A stretch of 26,271 nucleotides of DNA. Source: an uncultured Bacteroidales bacterium. GTDB taxonomy: Bacteria > Bacteroidota > Bacteroidia > Bacteroidales > UBA932. Location: contig ONYJ01000102.1 of assembly GCA_900322025.1 (NCBI GenBank), forward strand, positions 1 through 26,271, written 5' to 3'. The translations under genes were made by a program, and so were the position numbers. The notes below the pieces were generated by a model. It saw only the letters and a program-made list of their open reading frames with translations, made no database searches and was not told the DNA's origin. Shown here piece by piece: positions 1-8,465 of the stretch (position 1 is the stretch's first letter; each line of letters starts with the position of its first letter).

Positions 1-1141
1 AATAGTCTGAGTTATAACCATTGTAATATCTCTGCTGGAAACTTAGGTTAAGGTTAATTCCAAGCTTGAACCAATCAGTAGCTCTTGTATTTACACTAAC
101 CCTTGCAGAATAACGATTCATAGAAGTTTCTGGCTGAACACCCACCTGTCTGTTTGCTACAAGAGAAACATAGTAATCTGTTTTAGGAGTTCTTCCTGAA
201 ACGGAAACCTCGCCTCCGATAGTAGGAGCATTGTTGTTGAGAATCCACTTCTTCCAGTTAGTTCCAATATTGTTGCTCAATCTGAAGTTCTTGAGAGCTT
301 GGAAATCTGGATCTGTTGCAGACGAAGGATCTACTAATTCATGCATAGCAAACCATTCTGCAGAATTCAGAGACTTGATAGGCTGTTTTGCCAAACTGGA
401 AATACCATAGTTGAAACCAACCTTTACAGTAGGTTTTTCTGTAGTACCCTTCTTAGTTGTAATATAAACAACGCCGTTGGCAGCTCTTGAACCGTAAATT
501 GCAGTAGCAGAAGCATCCTTCAAAACAGTAACGCTCTCAATATCGCCGGCGTTCAATGTCTGGAAGATTGAGCTTAGAACTGGGTTACCGTCCAACACAA
601 TCAGCGGATCTGTTGAAGCATTCAGAGAGTTCACACCTCTAATACGCATAGAAACATTGGCAGCAGGGTCTCCTGATGATGTATAAACTTGCAAGCCGGC
701 TGCGGTTCCCTGAAGAGCATCACCAGCATTGATGATTGGCTTGTCTTTTAGGGCCTTAGCCTTAACGGTTTCTGCAGAACCTACCACAGAAGAAATTTTT
801 CTAGCAGAACCGTAACCTACAACGATTGTTGTTTCCAACATTGTAGCATCTTCTTGAAGAGCTACGTTGATAACCGATCTGCCATTGATAGGAACTTCCT
901 GTGTAGTGTAACCCTGATAGCTTACAACAAGCACAGCATCTCTCCTTACGTTGATAACATACTGTCCGTTTGCATCAGTAGCAACACCTGAGGTTGTACC
1001 CTTTACCATAACGCCCGCTCCGTACAACGGCTCATTGGTAGCCGCATCGGTAACGGTTCCTGTTACCTTTATTGTCTGCGCATAGGCAAACTGCCCAACA
1101 CACAACAACAGTAACGCCAAAACAAATGTAATTCGTTTCAT
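1..1141 (-). CDS. SusC/RagA-family TonB-linked outer membrane protein, N-terminal part
   Basis: This is an outer-membrane beta-barrel transporter that imports bulky nutrients using TonB energy, usually paired with a SusD lipoprotein. I read it on the minus strand from ATG at 1141-1139; 380 codons are present and the C-terminus lies beyond the left edge. A signal peptide (MKRITFVLALLLLCVGQFAYA) precedes a carboxypeptidase-regulatory-like domain (about residues 24-105, with TNEPLYGAGV and YVINVRRDA). A TonB plug domain follows, with the SusC hallmarks MRIRGVNSLNASTDPLIVLDG and LKDASATAIYGSRAANGVVY. No frameshift or stop is visible in the part present. The substrate cannot be told, because the SusD partner and any glycan enzymes would lie off the left edge. 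A candidate promoter lies about 85 bases upstream. The family call is certain; the specificity is unknown. Confidence 0.93.
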   Translation of the reverse strand, partial: MKRITFVLALLLLCVGQFAYAQTIKVTGTVTDAATNEPLYGAGVMVKGTTSGVATDANGQYVINVRRDAVLVVSYQGYTTQEVPINGRSVINVALQEDATMLETTIVVGYGSARKISSVVGSAETVKAKALKDKPIINAGDALQGTAAGLQVYTSSGDPAANVSMRIRGVNSLNASTDPLIVLDGNPVLSSIFQTLNAGDIESVTVLKDASATAIYGSRAANGVVYITTKKGTTEKPTVKVGFNYGISSLAKQPIKSLNSAEWFAMHELVDPSSATDPDFQALKNFRLSNNIGTNWKKWILNNNAPTIGGEVSVSGRTPKTDYYVSLVANRQVGVQPETSMNRYSARVSVNTRATDWFKLGINLNLSFQQRYYNGYNSDY

Positions 1142-1224
1142 TTGGTTGATTTTTAGTTAGTTTTAAGTAGTGTTGTTTATTGTTAATAAAATATTTGTCC
1201 GGTTGGTTTTAGTTTTTTCAGACT

Positions 1225-1256
1225 GCAATATATAATTTTTTTTTCATATATGCAAA
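1225..1256 (-). promoter_or_regulatory. candidate promoter of the SusC-like gene
   Basis: On the minus strand TTTG (1256-1253) is followed after 20 bases by TATATTGC (1232-1225). This resembles the Bacteroidota -33 TTTG / -7 TAnnTTTG pattern, but the last two bases of the -7 box differ. It would leave a 5' leader of roughly 75-80 nt, rich in A and C. This is a pattern match only. Confidence 0.35.
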
Positions 1257-1457
1257 ATATCTTTTCTTTTGTTTCCGGAACAACATTACCAATAATGCAA
1301 CTCATATAAATGTCAGAAATAGCACAATACTATTCCCTGTATTAATTATAGTACAATATATTGCTTAATTGTATATTACTGTTGATGTAATTTTGTTGAT
1401 ATATCACTAAGGATACATGCTATTGATGTACGGCCGTTGATATATTTCTTTCTCGGA

Positions 1458-1491
1458 TTTGCCATTAATTTGTATTCGACAGTTATATTTG
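1458..1491 (+). promoter_or_regulatory. promoter of murI
   Basis: A perfect Bacteroidota -7 box TATATTTG lies at 1484-1491, with TTTG at 1458-1461 (22-base spacer) as a possible -33 box. The predicted transcript starts near 1498, about 30 nt before the murI ATG at 1530. This decides the start: the frame stays open back to a TTG at 1437, but that codon would lie upstream of the transcript. Confidence 0.6.
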
Positions 1492-1529
1492 CACTCATAA
1501 AAATAGAAGAAGCCGATATACAAAAAAGT

Positions 1530-2525
1530 ATGATTGGAATTTTTGATTCAGGTGCCGGTGGGCTTACCGTATATAAGGAGTTATTAAAAGCATTACCAAA
1601 AGAAAGTTACGTATATGTAGCCGATACAGCCCATTGCCCCTATGGTCCAAAGAGTAAGGAGTATATTACAAGGCGTGCAAAAAAAATTTCTGAGTATCTC
1701 ATCTCTAAGGGAGCTCAGATAATAGTTGTAGCCTGTAATACTGCAACAGCAGCAGCCATTCATACTCTAAGGCAGTCTTTTGATATTCCGTTTATTGGCA
1801 TGGAACCGGCCGTTAAACCAGCCACCCTTCTCACAAAAAGTGGAGTCATAGGAGTTCTTGCCACCAAGGGCACTCTTAAAGGAGAGTTATATCTTAACAC
1901 ATCAGAAAAATTTGCTCGCAGCAAAGAAATCAAAATCATCGAAATTATAGGAACAGGTTTGGTAGAAGCTGTAGAGGCAGGAAATCTGAATACTCCTGAA
2001 ACAAAAGGGCTTCTAAAGAAATATATCACTCCTATGGCAGAGCAGAATGCAGATTGCATAGTATTGGGTTGCACGCACTATCCGTTTTTAGAAGATACTA
2101 TAAAGGAGGTGGTGAATGAGGTTACAGGAAAAGAAAATTCCATGCAAATAATTAACCCCGCACCGGCAGTTGCTAAAAGAGCAAAAGAGGTATTAGACTC
2201 ACTGAATAACAATAACTGCAACTGCGACAAAAGTAGCAGCAAAAACTGCAGCAACAACTGCGATAACAGTAGCAGCTACAATAACTGCGATAATAGTAGC
2301 AGCAACAATAACTGCGACAAAAGTAGCAGCAACAACTGCGATAACAACTGTAACAATAACTGCAGCAACAACTGCAGCAACAACAACGCTGAGACTGATA
2401 CACCTGCTGCCACACATACCATTATATCAACAGCCTCAGATACTACCGCATTAAAAAGGCTTACACAAATTGTTTGTCCAAAAACATTCCGCAAAAATCA
2501 AAAATATCTATCTTTGCAGCTATGA
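1530..2525 (+). CDS. murI: glutamate racemase with a Cys/Asn/Ser-rich insertion
   Basis: This cytoplasmic enzyme converts L-glutamate to D-glutamate for peptidoglycan. The product is 331 residues from ATG 1530, against a usual 255-285 in the family. Visible family marks are GIFDSGAGGLTV (residues 3-14, with the substrate-binding Asp6-Ser7), the first catalytic Cys69 in VACNTATAAA, and the second in GCTHYPF (Cys181, His183). Residues 226-286 are an added low-complexity block (27 Asn, 15 Ser, 10 Cys, 5 Asp) lying between the helix ending KRAKEVLDSL and the closing strand/helix (HTIISTASDTTALKRL). The C-terminal element is retained, so this is an in-frame insertion and not a truncation or frameshift. 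Removing the block would leave about 270 residues, the normal size. It is monocistronic or the head of a murI-hppA-manA run; the hppA promoter seems to lie inside its 3' end. Confidence 0.95.
   Translation: MIGIFDSGAGGLTVYKELLKALPKESYVYVADTAHCPYGPKSKEYITRRAKKISEYLISKGAQIIVVACNTATAAAIHTLRQSFDIPFIGMEPAVKPATLLTKSGVIGVLATKGTLKGELYLNTSEKFARSKEIKIIEIIGTGLVEAVEAGNLNTPETKGLLKKYITPMAEQNADCIVLGCTHYPFLEDTIKEVVNEVTGKENSMQIINPAPAVAKRAKEVLDSLNNNNCNCDKSSSKNCSNNCDNSSSYNNCDNSSSNNNCDKSSSNNCDNNCNNNCSNNCSNNNAETDTPAATHTIISTASDTTALKRLTQIVCPKTFRKNQKYLSLQL
2205..2387 (+). repeat. degenerate in-frame repeat encoding the MurI Cys/Asn/Ser block
   Basis: These 183 bases are built from AAC, AAT, AGC, AGT, GAT and TGC codons in imperfect tandem units. 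Two consecutive 27-base units encode CDNSSSYNN and CDNSSSNNN. A 24-base unit (CDKSSSNN) and 12-base units (CDNN, CNNN, CSNN, CSNN) follow. All unit lengths are multiples of three, so gain or loss of units keeps the reading frame. Nine of the ten Cys codons are TGC. No similar tract occurs elsewhere in the window. Confidence 0.9.
2509..2516 (+). promoter_or_regulatory. candidate -7 box for hppA inside the end of murI
   Basis: TATCTTTG is a perfect TAnnTTTG match lying in the last codons of murI. It would start a transcript near the murI stop codon and give hppA a leader of about 80 nt. No convincing -33 TTTG is seen at the expected distance (the nearest, 2473-2476, is 32 bases away), so this is tentative. 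Confidence 0.4.
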
Positions 2526-2603
2526 TTCTGATAACCTGCCGAATCATTTTTTTGATTTCAAACCAGAATTAACTTTATATAAAACTAACAATTATTTATC
2601 CGT

Positions 2604-4847
2604 ATGGTTTCCGAATTATTATTCTATTTGGTCCCTCTGGCCTCATTGGTGGCCCTTGGTTTCGCCTATCTGTTTTACAAACAGATGCTTGCACAAGACG
2701 AAGGTACCCCAAAAATGAGAGAAATAGCACTCTATGTAAGACAAGGTGCTATGGCCTACTTAAAACAGCAGTACAAAATAGTTGTGATTGTATTCATTGT
2801 TCTGGCAGCACTTTTTGCATTTCTTGCATACGTGCTTAATGTTCAGAACGGATGGGTGCCGTTTGCCTTTTTAACAGGCGGCTTTTTCAGTGGATTGGCA
2901 GGCTTCATAGGAATGAGAACCGCAACATTTGCATCCGCAAGAACTGCGAATGCAGCCAGAAAGTCTCTTAATGGCGGTTTAAAGGTTGCTTTTAGGAGCG
3001 GTGCAGTTATGGGTCTTACTGTAGTAGGCCTTGGTTTGCTCGATATTTCTATCTGGTATCTTGTTCTGGATTACTTTGTTAATCCGGCAGATATGAGCCA
3101 GAAACTAACTATAATAACAACCACAATGCTAACCTTTGGAATGGGAGCCTCTACACAAGCTTTGTTTGCAAGAGTGGGTGGCGGAATATATACCAAGGCA
3201 GCTGATGTGGGAGCAGACCTTGTAGGTAAAGTAGAAGCCGGCGTTCCGGAAGACGATCCTCGTAACCCTGCCACCATAGCAGATAATGTTGGAGATAACG
3301 TTGGAGATGTTGCCGGTATGGGAGCAGACCTCTACGAATCGTACTGCGGTAGCATACTTGCAACTGCGGCACTTGGCGCCTCTGCCTTTGTGGGCAATCC
3401 GGATATGCAGATTAAGGGAGTTTTTGCACCAATGCTCATTGCGGCAGTAGGAGTATTTCTCTCTGTAATAGGTATTTTCCTTGTTAAGACAAAAGAAAAG
3501 GCCGGAATGTCTCAACTACTGAAATCGCTGAGTATAGGAGTTAATTTTGCATCAATTCTTATAGCAGTATTCTCCTTTGCCATTCTATATATTTTAGATA
3601 TGAAGAACTGGATAGGAATATCCTTCTCGGTAATTACCGGCTTAATTGCAGGTATTATAATTGGCAAGATTACAGAGTACTATACCTCTCACTCTTTTAA
3701 GCCAACTCAAAAAATTGCAAAGAGTGCAGAAACCGGCCCGGCTACGGTAATTATATCCGGTGTTGGTACCGGCATGATTTCTACAGCCGTGCCTGTTATA
3801 ACCATAGGTTGCGCCATTATTCTTGCATATCTGTGTGCCATAGAATTTTCTGCCGATCTCCTTTCTAAAGAAAATCTGTCTTTGGGATTGTACGGCATTG
3901 GCATTGCCGCTGTTGGTATGCTTTCTACTTTGGGAATAACACTGGCAACAGATGCTTATGGCCCTATTGCAGACAATGCCGGCGGTAATGCTCAGATGAG
4001 CGGTTTGGAACCGGAAGTAAGAGACAGAACAGATGTGCTCGATGCCCTTGGCAATACAACAGCAGCCACAGGTAAAGGCTTTGCCATAGGTTCAGCCGCA
4101 CTTACCGCACTTGCCCTACTCGCTTCATATATAGAAGAAGTAAAGATTGCCCTCATGAGAATTGTAGATAAGTTTGGCATTGAGGCCGCTATAAAAAATC
4201 TCAACACACATGAGTTAAAAGTAGCAGACGCCTCTACCTTGCAAAATGCCGGATTCTCAGACTTTATGACATGGTACGATGTAACCTTGATGAATCCTAA
4301 AGTTTTGGTGGGAGTCTTTATCGGAGCCATGCTCGCCTTCCTATTCTGCGGACTAACAATGGGTTCTGTAGGCAGAGCTGCACAAAAGATGGTAGAAGAA
4401 GTAAGAAGGCAATTCAAAACACGCAAGGGTATTCTCGATGGAACAGAAACTCCAGACTATGCACGCTGCGTAGAAATATCTACAAGAAGTGCGCAACACG
4501 AGATGATAGGTTCTTCTTTACTGGCAATTGCAGCTCCTATAGTTGTTGGTATATTGCTCGGTGTTTCAGGCGTTTTAGGCCTTTTGGTAGGAGGCTTGGC
4601 TTCTGGTTTTGTTTTGGCCATATTTATGGCAAATTCCGGTGGTGCTTGGGACAATGCCAAAAAATTTGTAGAGGAAGGCAATTTTGGAGGTAAAGGTTCA
4701 TACGCCCACAAAGCCACTGTGGTGGGAGATACTGTTGGAGATCCTTTCAAAGATACAAGCGGACCTTCTTTGAATATTCTCATCAAACTAATGAGCATGG
4801 TATCTATTGTAATGGCCGGTGTTACCGTAGCTGTGAACCTACTCTAA
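2604..4847 (+). CDS. hppA: membrane-bound ion-translocating pyrophosphatase, K+-dependent type
   Basis: This polytopic inner-membrane protein (747 residues, normal size) couples hydrolysis of pyrophosphate to outward pumping of H+ and/or Na+. The substrate-binding signature DVGADLVGKVE lies at residues 201-211, followed by the acidic metal-binding stretch DNVGDNVGDVAGMGADLYES. A second acidic site is near the C-terminus (VVGDTVGDPFKDTSGPSLN). About 16 hydrophobic segments are visible. The motif GNTTAATGKG (483-492) has Ala487 and Gly490, the pair characteristic of the K+-dependent subfamily; K+-independent enzymes have Lys and Thr there. Bacteroides relatives include Na+- and dual Na+/H+-pumping enzymes, but the transported ion cannot be fixed here. 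It starts 78 bases after murI and is followed 14 bases later by manA. Confidence 0.96.
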   Translation: MVSELLFYLVPLASLVALGFAYLFYKQMLAQDEGTPKMREIALYVRQGAMAYLKQQYKIVVIVFIVLAALFAFLAYVLNVQNGWVPFAFLTGGFFSGLAGFIGMRTATFASARTANAARKSLNGGLKVAFRSGAVMGLTVVGLGLLDISIWYLVLDYFVNPADMSQKLTIITTTMLTFGMGASTQALFARVGGGIYTKAADVGADLVGKVEAGVPEDDPRNPATIADNVGDNVGDVAGMGADLYESYCGSILATAALGASAFVGNPDMQIKGVFAPMLIAAVGVFLSVIGIFLVKTKEKAGMSQLLKSLSIGVNFASILIAVFSFAILYILDMKNWIGISFSVITGLIAGIIIGKITEYYTSHSFKPTQKIAKSAETGPATVIISGVGTGMISTAVPVITIGCAIILAYLCAIEFSADLLSKENLSLGLYGIGIAAVGMLSTLGITLATDAYGPIADNAGGNAQMSGLEPEVRDRTDVLDALGNTTAATGKGFAIGSAALTALALLASYIEEVKIALMRIVDKFGIEAAIKNLNTHELKVADASTLQNAGFSDFMTWYDVTLMNPKVLVGVFIGAMLAFLFCGLTMGSVGRAAQKMVEEVRRQFKTRKGILDGTETPDYARCVEISTRSAQHEMIGSSLLAIAAPIVVGILLGVSGVLGLLVGGLASGFVLAIFMANSGGAWDNAKKFVEEGNFGGKGSYAHKATVVGDTVGDPFKDTSGPSLNILIKLMSMVSIVMAGVTVAVNLL

Positions 4848-4861
4848 AACATATCGTAAAC

Positions 4862-5887
4862 ATGGAACCTTTAAAGTTTGAATCGATATATTTCGAAACC
4901 TTGTGGGGTGGGGAAGAGTGGATACTCTCCCCCATTCCCGGCAAGGAAACCACCTGCAATGGTCAGCCTCTGTCTTTCTATGTAAAAGAATTGCAGCACA
5001 GGCTATTAGGCACAAAAGTGGCAAAAATATACGGAAACAGGTTCCCTATTCTTATAAAGAATATCAAATCGAGACAACAGCTGTCTGTTCAGGTTCATCC
5101 AAACGATAGTATTGCGCGTTCTAAAGGAATGCACAATGGTAAAACAGAAATGTGGCTGGTAAACAAATGCAGCGGAGATATTTCAGAAAATCGTGTAGAT
5201 GAAGGTTATCAAGACGATGCAGACGAAATTCTCGTAGGACTATCAAAAAAGATTTCTGCCCAACACCTCAAAACTGTTGTGTACAATAGTGTAGAAAATC
5301 CTGATATCCAAACAGCAGAAGAGAGTTTAGAAAGCCTTCTTCAAAGATATAGAGCCAAAAAAGGAGATTGCTTTTTTATTCCTGCCGGCACCATTCATAG
5401 CATAGGAGCAGGCTTAGATATACTTGAAATTCAGCAAGCTTCAGAAACAACTTATAGGCTATACGATTTTAACAGAATAGATAAAGACGGCAAACGCAGA
5501 AGGTTAGATATAGAAGATGCCCTAAGCTGCATAGCACCGGAAGGAGAAATAAATCGAGGAAACTACTCAGCCGATATCATTAACTGTTATGCAAACTCTT
5601 CTGCCGTTGTAACCCTTGCAAGTTGCCCTTATTTCACCTCCACATTTGTAGATTTCAACCGATTCTGCCGCCCTAAATGCGGAGCAGAAAATTTCTACCA
5701 TATAGACAACTCTCGCTATGGTTCCTTCTCTGTAATCGTCTGCATTGAGGGTAGCGGCAAACTACTCTATAACAGCACCTCAGAAGAATATATCAACAAA
5801 GGCGATGTACTGCTGCTACCGGCCGAACTCGGCAGCAGCGACATCTACTCCACCTCCAACCTTCAACTTGTAGAAGTGCACATCTAA
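4862..5887 (+). CDS. manA: mannose-6-phosphate isomerase, class I
   Basis: This zinc enzyme interconverts mannose-6-phosphate and fructose-6-phosphate, linking mannose use and GDP-mannose synthesis to glycolysis. It has 341 residues, close to the short bacterial form. The N-terminus (PLKFESIYFETLWGGEEW) is typical. Zinc/active-site motifs are QVHPND (residues 77-82) and KTEMW (94-98), followed by PAGTIHSIG (174-182) and LEIQQASETTYRLYDFNR, where the conserved Arg closes the substrate pocket. The second cupin half is complete (GDVLLLPAE near the end). It follows hppA by 14 bases without its own visible promoter, so it is probably cotranscribed, and ends before a hairpin terminator. Confidence 0.94.
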   Translation: MEPLKFESIYFETLWGGEEWILSPIPGKETTCNGQPLSFYVKELQHRLLGTKVAKIYGNRFPILIKNIKSRQQLSVQVHPNDSIARSKGMHNGKTEMWLVNKCSGDISENRVDEGYQDDADEILVGLSKKISAQHLKTVVYNSVENPDIQTAEESLESLLQRYRAKKGDCFFIPAGTIHSIGAGLDILEIQQASETTYRLYDFNRIDKDGKRRRLDIEDALSCIAPEGEINRGNYSADIINCYANSSAVVTLASCPYFTSTFVDFNRFCRPKCGAENFYHIDNSRYGSFSVIVCIEGSGKLLYNSTSEEYINKGDVLLLPAELGSSDIYSTSNLQLVEVHI

Positions 5888-5912
5888 AGCTTAACTACAA
5901 GCAGCTCCATCT

Positions 5913-5945
5913 CCAATTCACGACCAATTCACGACCAACTCATGA
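5913..5945 (+). repeat. three tandem copies of an 11-base unit
   Basis: CCAATTCACGA occurs twice in direct succession (5913-5923, 5924-5934), then as CCAACTCATGA (5935-5945, two changes). It lies in the untranslated gap between manA and the terminator. No inverted symmetry is obvious and no function is suggested. Confidence 0.8.
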
Positions 5946-5975
5946 AATGCGAGCAAGAATCTACTGTATAAAATA

Positions 5976-6010
5976 AAACCCCGAAGGCTTTTATCTAACC
6001 TCCGGGGTTT
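5976..6010. terminator. bidirectional hairpin terminator between manA and gdhA
   Basis: AAACCCCG (5976-5983) pairs with CGGGGTTT (6003-6010). After one mismatch the stem extends by A-G-G against C-C-T, around an 11-base loop. On the minus strand the hairpin is followed by TTTTATTTTATA, a good U-tract for gdhA; on the plus strand only by TTTGTAT. It sits between two convergent genes, as expected for a shared terminator. Confidence 0.85.
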
Positions 6011-6047
6011 GTATCAATAATGTCCGTTGCTAATTGCTGTAGGACAA

Positions 6048-7391
6048 TTAGATGATACCCTGCTCTAACATAGCAGTAGCAACCTTCATAAAGCCTGCGA
6101 TATTAGCACCCTTAACATAGTCTATACGACCATCTGGCTGAGTACCATACTTAACGCACTGCTCATGTATGCTCTGCATAATAAAGTGAAGTTTATCGTC
6201 AACTTCCTTAGCAGACCAACTGATATGGCTTGCATTCTGAGTCATTTCAAGACCTGAAGTTGCTACACCACCGGCATTTACAGCCTTACCAGGGGCAAAG
6301 AGAATACCCTTACTCTGGAAGTAGTGGATAGCACCTGGCTGACAACCCATGTTAGAAACCTCGCAGCAGCACCAGCAACCATTCTTCTCCAATTCTTTTG
6401 CATCGTCCTCAGAAAGCTCATTCTGGAAAGCACAAGGAAGAGCTATATCACAAGCTACGCTCCAAGCCTTCTTACCAGCGGTAAACTTAGCTTTGCCAGG
6501 GAATTTTGTAGCCATATCCTCAACTTTGTTGCGGTTAGAAGCACGCATATCGAGCATATAGTCTATCATTTCGTCTGTAATGCCATCTGGAATTTCGCAA
6601 ACTCCATCAGGACCGGAAATTGCAACAACCTTAGCACCAAGTTCTTTAGCCTTTGTTGCTGCACCCCATGCTACATTACCAAAGCCAGAAAGGGCAACTT
6701 TCTTGTCTTTGATATTTTTACCGGCAGTCTCAAGAAGGTGCTGAGTGAAATACAATGCGCCAAAACCTGTAGCCTCAGGACGAAGGATAGAACCTCCCCA
6801 AGTAGAGCCCTTACCGGTAAGAACACCTGTATTGTACTCTCTTGCAAGCTTCTTGTACATACCATACATAAAGCCAATTTCGCGGCCACCTACTCCTACG
6901 TCGCCGGCAGGAATATCCTGATCAGGACCTATGCAGTTCCAAAGCTCTGTCATAAAGGCCTGGCAGAAACGCATGATTTCGTCGTTAGACTTTCCAACAG
7001 GATCGAAGTCTGAACCACCCTTTGCACCACCCATAGGAAGAGTAGTAAGAGCGTTTTTGAAAGTCTGCTCAAAACCAAGGAACTTCAACATTGAAGGTAC
7101 TACAGCCTTGTGGAAACGAAGACCTCCCTTGTAAGGGCCTATTGCACTGTTAAACTGGATACGATAACCGAGGTTAGTCTGAACATCACCTTTATCATCT
7201 ACCCAAGTTACACGGAATGTAAAAATACGGTCTGGTTCTACCATTCTTTCTACAATCTTAGCCTTCTCAAATTCAGGGTGTTGATTGTACACCTCTTCTA
7301 TGCTCTCAAGAACTTCTTGAACCGCCTGAAGGTACTCATTTTCACCAGGATGCTTAGCAGCCAGGTTAGCCATTATATCAGCTGTTTTCAT
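6048..7391 (-). CDS. gdhA: NAD(P)-dependent glutamate dehydrogenase, hexameric type
   Basis: This cytoplasmic enzyme catalyses 2-oxoglutarate + NH4+ + NAD(P)H to glutamate, a main ammonia-assimilation step in gut Bacteroidota. The 447 residues match the small hexameric class (about 445-450). The active-site region is LPMGGAKGGSDFDP with Lys124 in GGAKGG (121-126), followed by GPDQDIPAGDVGVGGREIG with Asp164. The Rossmann glycine motif is GFGNVAWG (236-243). NADP versus NAD preference cannot be decided by eye; family context favours NADP. The start ATG (7391-7389) gives the normal N-terminus. It lies 49 bases behind korB with no perfect TAnnTTTG box in the gap, so it may be read from the kor promoter, and it ends at the shared terminator. 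Confidence 0.97.
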   Translation of the reverse strand: MKTADIMANLAAKHPGENEYLQAVQEVLESIEEVYNQHPEFEKAKIVERMVEPDRIFTFRVTWVDDKGDVQTNLGYRIQFNSAIGPYKGGLRFHKAVVPSMLKFLGFEQTFKNALTTLPMGGAKGGSDFDPVGKSNDEIMRFCQAFMTELWNCIGPDQDIPAGDVGVGGREIGFMYGMYKKLAREYNTGVLTGKGSTWGGSILRPEATGFGALYFTQHLLETAGKNIKDKKVALSGFGNVAWGAATKAKELGAKVVAISGPDGVCEIPDGITDEMIDYMLDMRASNRNKVEDMATKFPGKAKFTAGKKAWSVACDIALPCAFQNELSEDDAKELEKNGCWCCCEVSNMGCQPGAIHYFQSKGILFAPGKAVNAGGVATSGLEMTQNASHISWSAKEVDDKLHFIMQSIHEQCVKYGTQPDGRIDYVKGANIAGFMKVATAMLEQGII

Positions 7392-7440
7392 AAATTTATG
7401 ATTTTAATAAAGTTTATTATAAATTAAGTGTATATAAATT

Positions 7441-8457
7441 CTATTTAACGGTCCAGGTTGCACCACTATTAAGAAGTTCGTCCATAGAATGAATCTTGGC
7501 TTTTGCCTTAACTTCTTCTAACTGAGCGTGCAAGCTCTCATCGTAAGTTTTATCTGCAACATCGCGAATTACGCCTAACGCAACAGGGAAATCAGGGCCT
7601 TTCATATCTACCAGCATACTATGAACACCAAAGTTATCTTCTTTGGAATTATGAACAAGCAGATCTTTTTCGGATATTCCATTTTCTCCAAGTTTTACAA
7701 CTTTGAGTTTAAGGCCATCCAAAACAATTCCCTTATCGCGATCTTTGCCAAATATCATAGGCTCCCCGTCTTTAAGTACTATTGTTCTGTCAGCTCTGGT
7801 AGCACGGTCTGAAATATCTGCATGAGTACCGTTATTGTAAATCATACAATTAACGAGCATTTCCATTACAGAAGTACCCTTATGAAGAGCTGCTCTAACC
7901 ATAATTTCTTGGTTGAGAGCAAGTTCTGTATCTAAGCTTCTGGCAAAGAAAGTACCTCTGGCACCCAATACAAGTTCTCCGGGAGTAAACGGATACTCTA
8001 CGGTACCGTAAGGCGAAGTTTTGGTTACCATTCCATATTTTGAGGTAGGAGAATACTGTCCCTTTGTAAGACCATATATTCTGTTGTTGAACAAAATGAT
8101 ATTCACATCTATATTCCTTCTTATCTCATGTATGAAATGATTTCCTCCGATGGCCAAAGCATCGCCATCACCGGTCATCTGCCATACAGAAAGGTTAGGA
8201 TTAGCCACTTTTATTCCTGTAGCCAAAGCACCTGCCCTACCATGAATTCCATGGAAGCCGTATGTATTCATATAGTATGGGAAACGGCTGGAACAACCTA
8301 TACCGGAAACAAATACAAATTGCTCCTTGCTCATTCCGGTTTTTTCGCAAATCTCCGGCATAGCCCTGAGAACTGCTGTAAGTATTGCGTGGTCTCCACA
8401 ACCAGGGCACCACTTTACTATCTGATCGCTTTTGAAATCTTGCTGTGTGTATTTCAT
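7441..8457 (-). CDS. korB: 2-oxoglutarate (2-oxoacid):ferredoxin oxidoreductase, beta subunit
   Basis: The beta subunit binds thiamine diphosphate and a [4Fe-4S] cluster and, with KorA, oxidatively decarboxylates a 2-oxoacid to acyl-CoA while reducing ferredoxin (or runs in reverse). Cluster ligands are visible at Cys17 and Cys20 (WCPGCGDH), Cys55 (GIGCSSR) and probably Cys204 (LVNCMIYNNGTH). The TPP/Mg motif is GDGDALAIGGNHFIHEIRR (96-114) plus NNRIYGLTKGQYSPTS (124-139). The length of 338 residues is normal. It follows korA by 18 bases and has a perfect AGGAGG 8 bases before its ATG. The assignment to 2-oxoglutarate rests on similarity to Kor-type sequences and on the neighbouring gdhA; another 2-oxoacid is possible. 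The stop is TAG. Confidence 0.92.
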   Translation of the reverse strand: MKYTQQDFKSDQIVKWCPGCGDHAILTAVLRAMPEICEKTGMSKEQFVFVSGIGCSSRFPYYMNTYGFHGIHGRAGALATGIKVANPNLSVWQMTGDGDALAIGGNHFIHEIRRNIDVNIILFNNRIYGLTKGQYSPTSKYGMVTKTSPYGTVEYPFTPGELVLGARGTFFARSLDTELALNQEIMVRAALHKGTSVMEMLVNCMIYNNGTHADISDRATRADRTIVLKDGEPMIFGKDRDKGIVLDGLKLKVVKLGENGISEKDLLVHNSKEDNFGVHSMLVDMKGPDFPVALGVIRDVADKTYDESLHAQLEEVKAKAKIHSMDELLNSGATWTVK

Positions 8458-8465
8458 TGCTTTTT

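Larger units (their letters stand above)
1142..1529. other. AT-rich divergent intergenic region between the SusC-like gene and murI
   Basis: This 388-base gap separates two divergent genes and is strongly AT-rich. I see no ORF with family resemblance, no RNA gene and no long inverted repeat. It holds the candidate minus-strand promoter (1225-1256) and the plus-strand murI promoter (1458-1491). The middle part (about 1260-1450) contains only AT-rich sequence with short TATTG/TATTA runs that I cannot assign. Confidence 0.6.

Noticed and set aside
1437..1529. N-terminal extension of murI by 31 residues from TTG 1437
   Set aside because: The family begins at MIGIFDSGAGG, and a perfect -7 promoter box lies within the extension.
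2173..2494. Minus-strand open frames opposite the murI repeat, giving Cys/Ser/Tyr-rich or Ala/Val/Leu-rich peptides
   Set aside because: They exist only because the trinucleotide-like repeat has no stops in several frames. They have no start context or family resemblance and lie opposite a clear enzyme gene.
6324..7013. 229-codon plus-strand frame opposite gdhA
   Set aside because: It is the antisense shadow of a highly conserved enzyme gene, with no recognisable domain.
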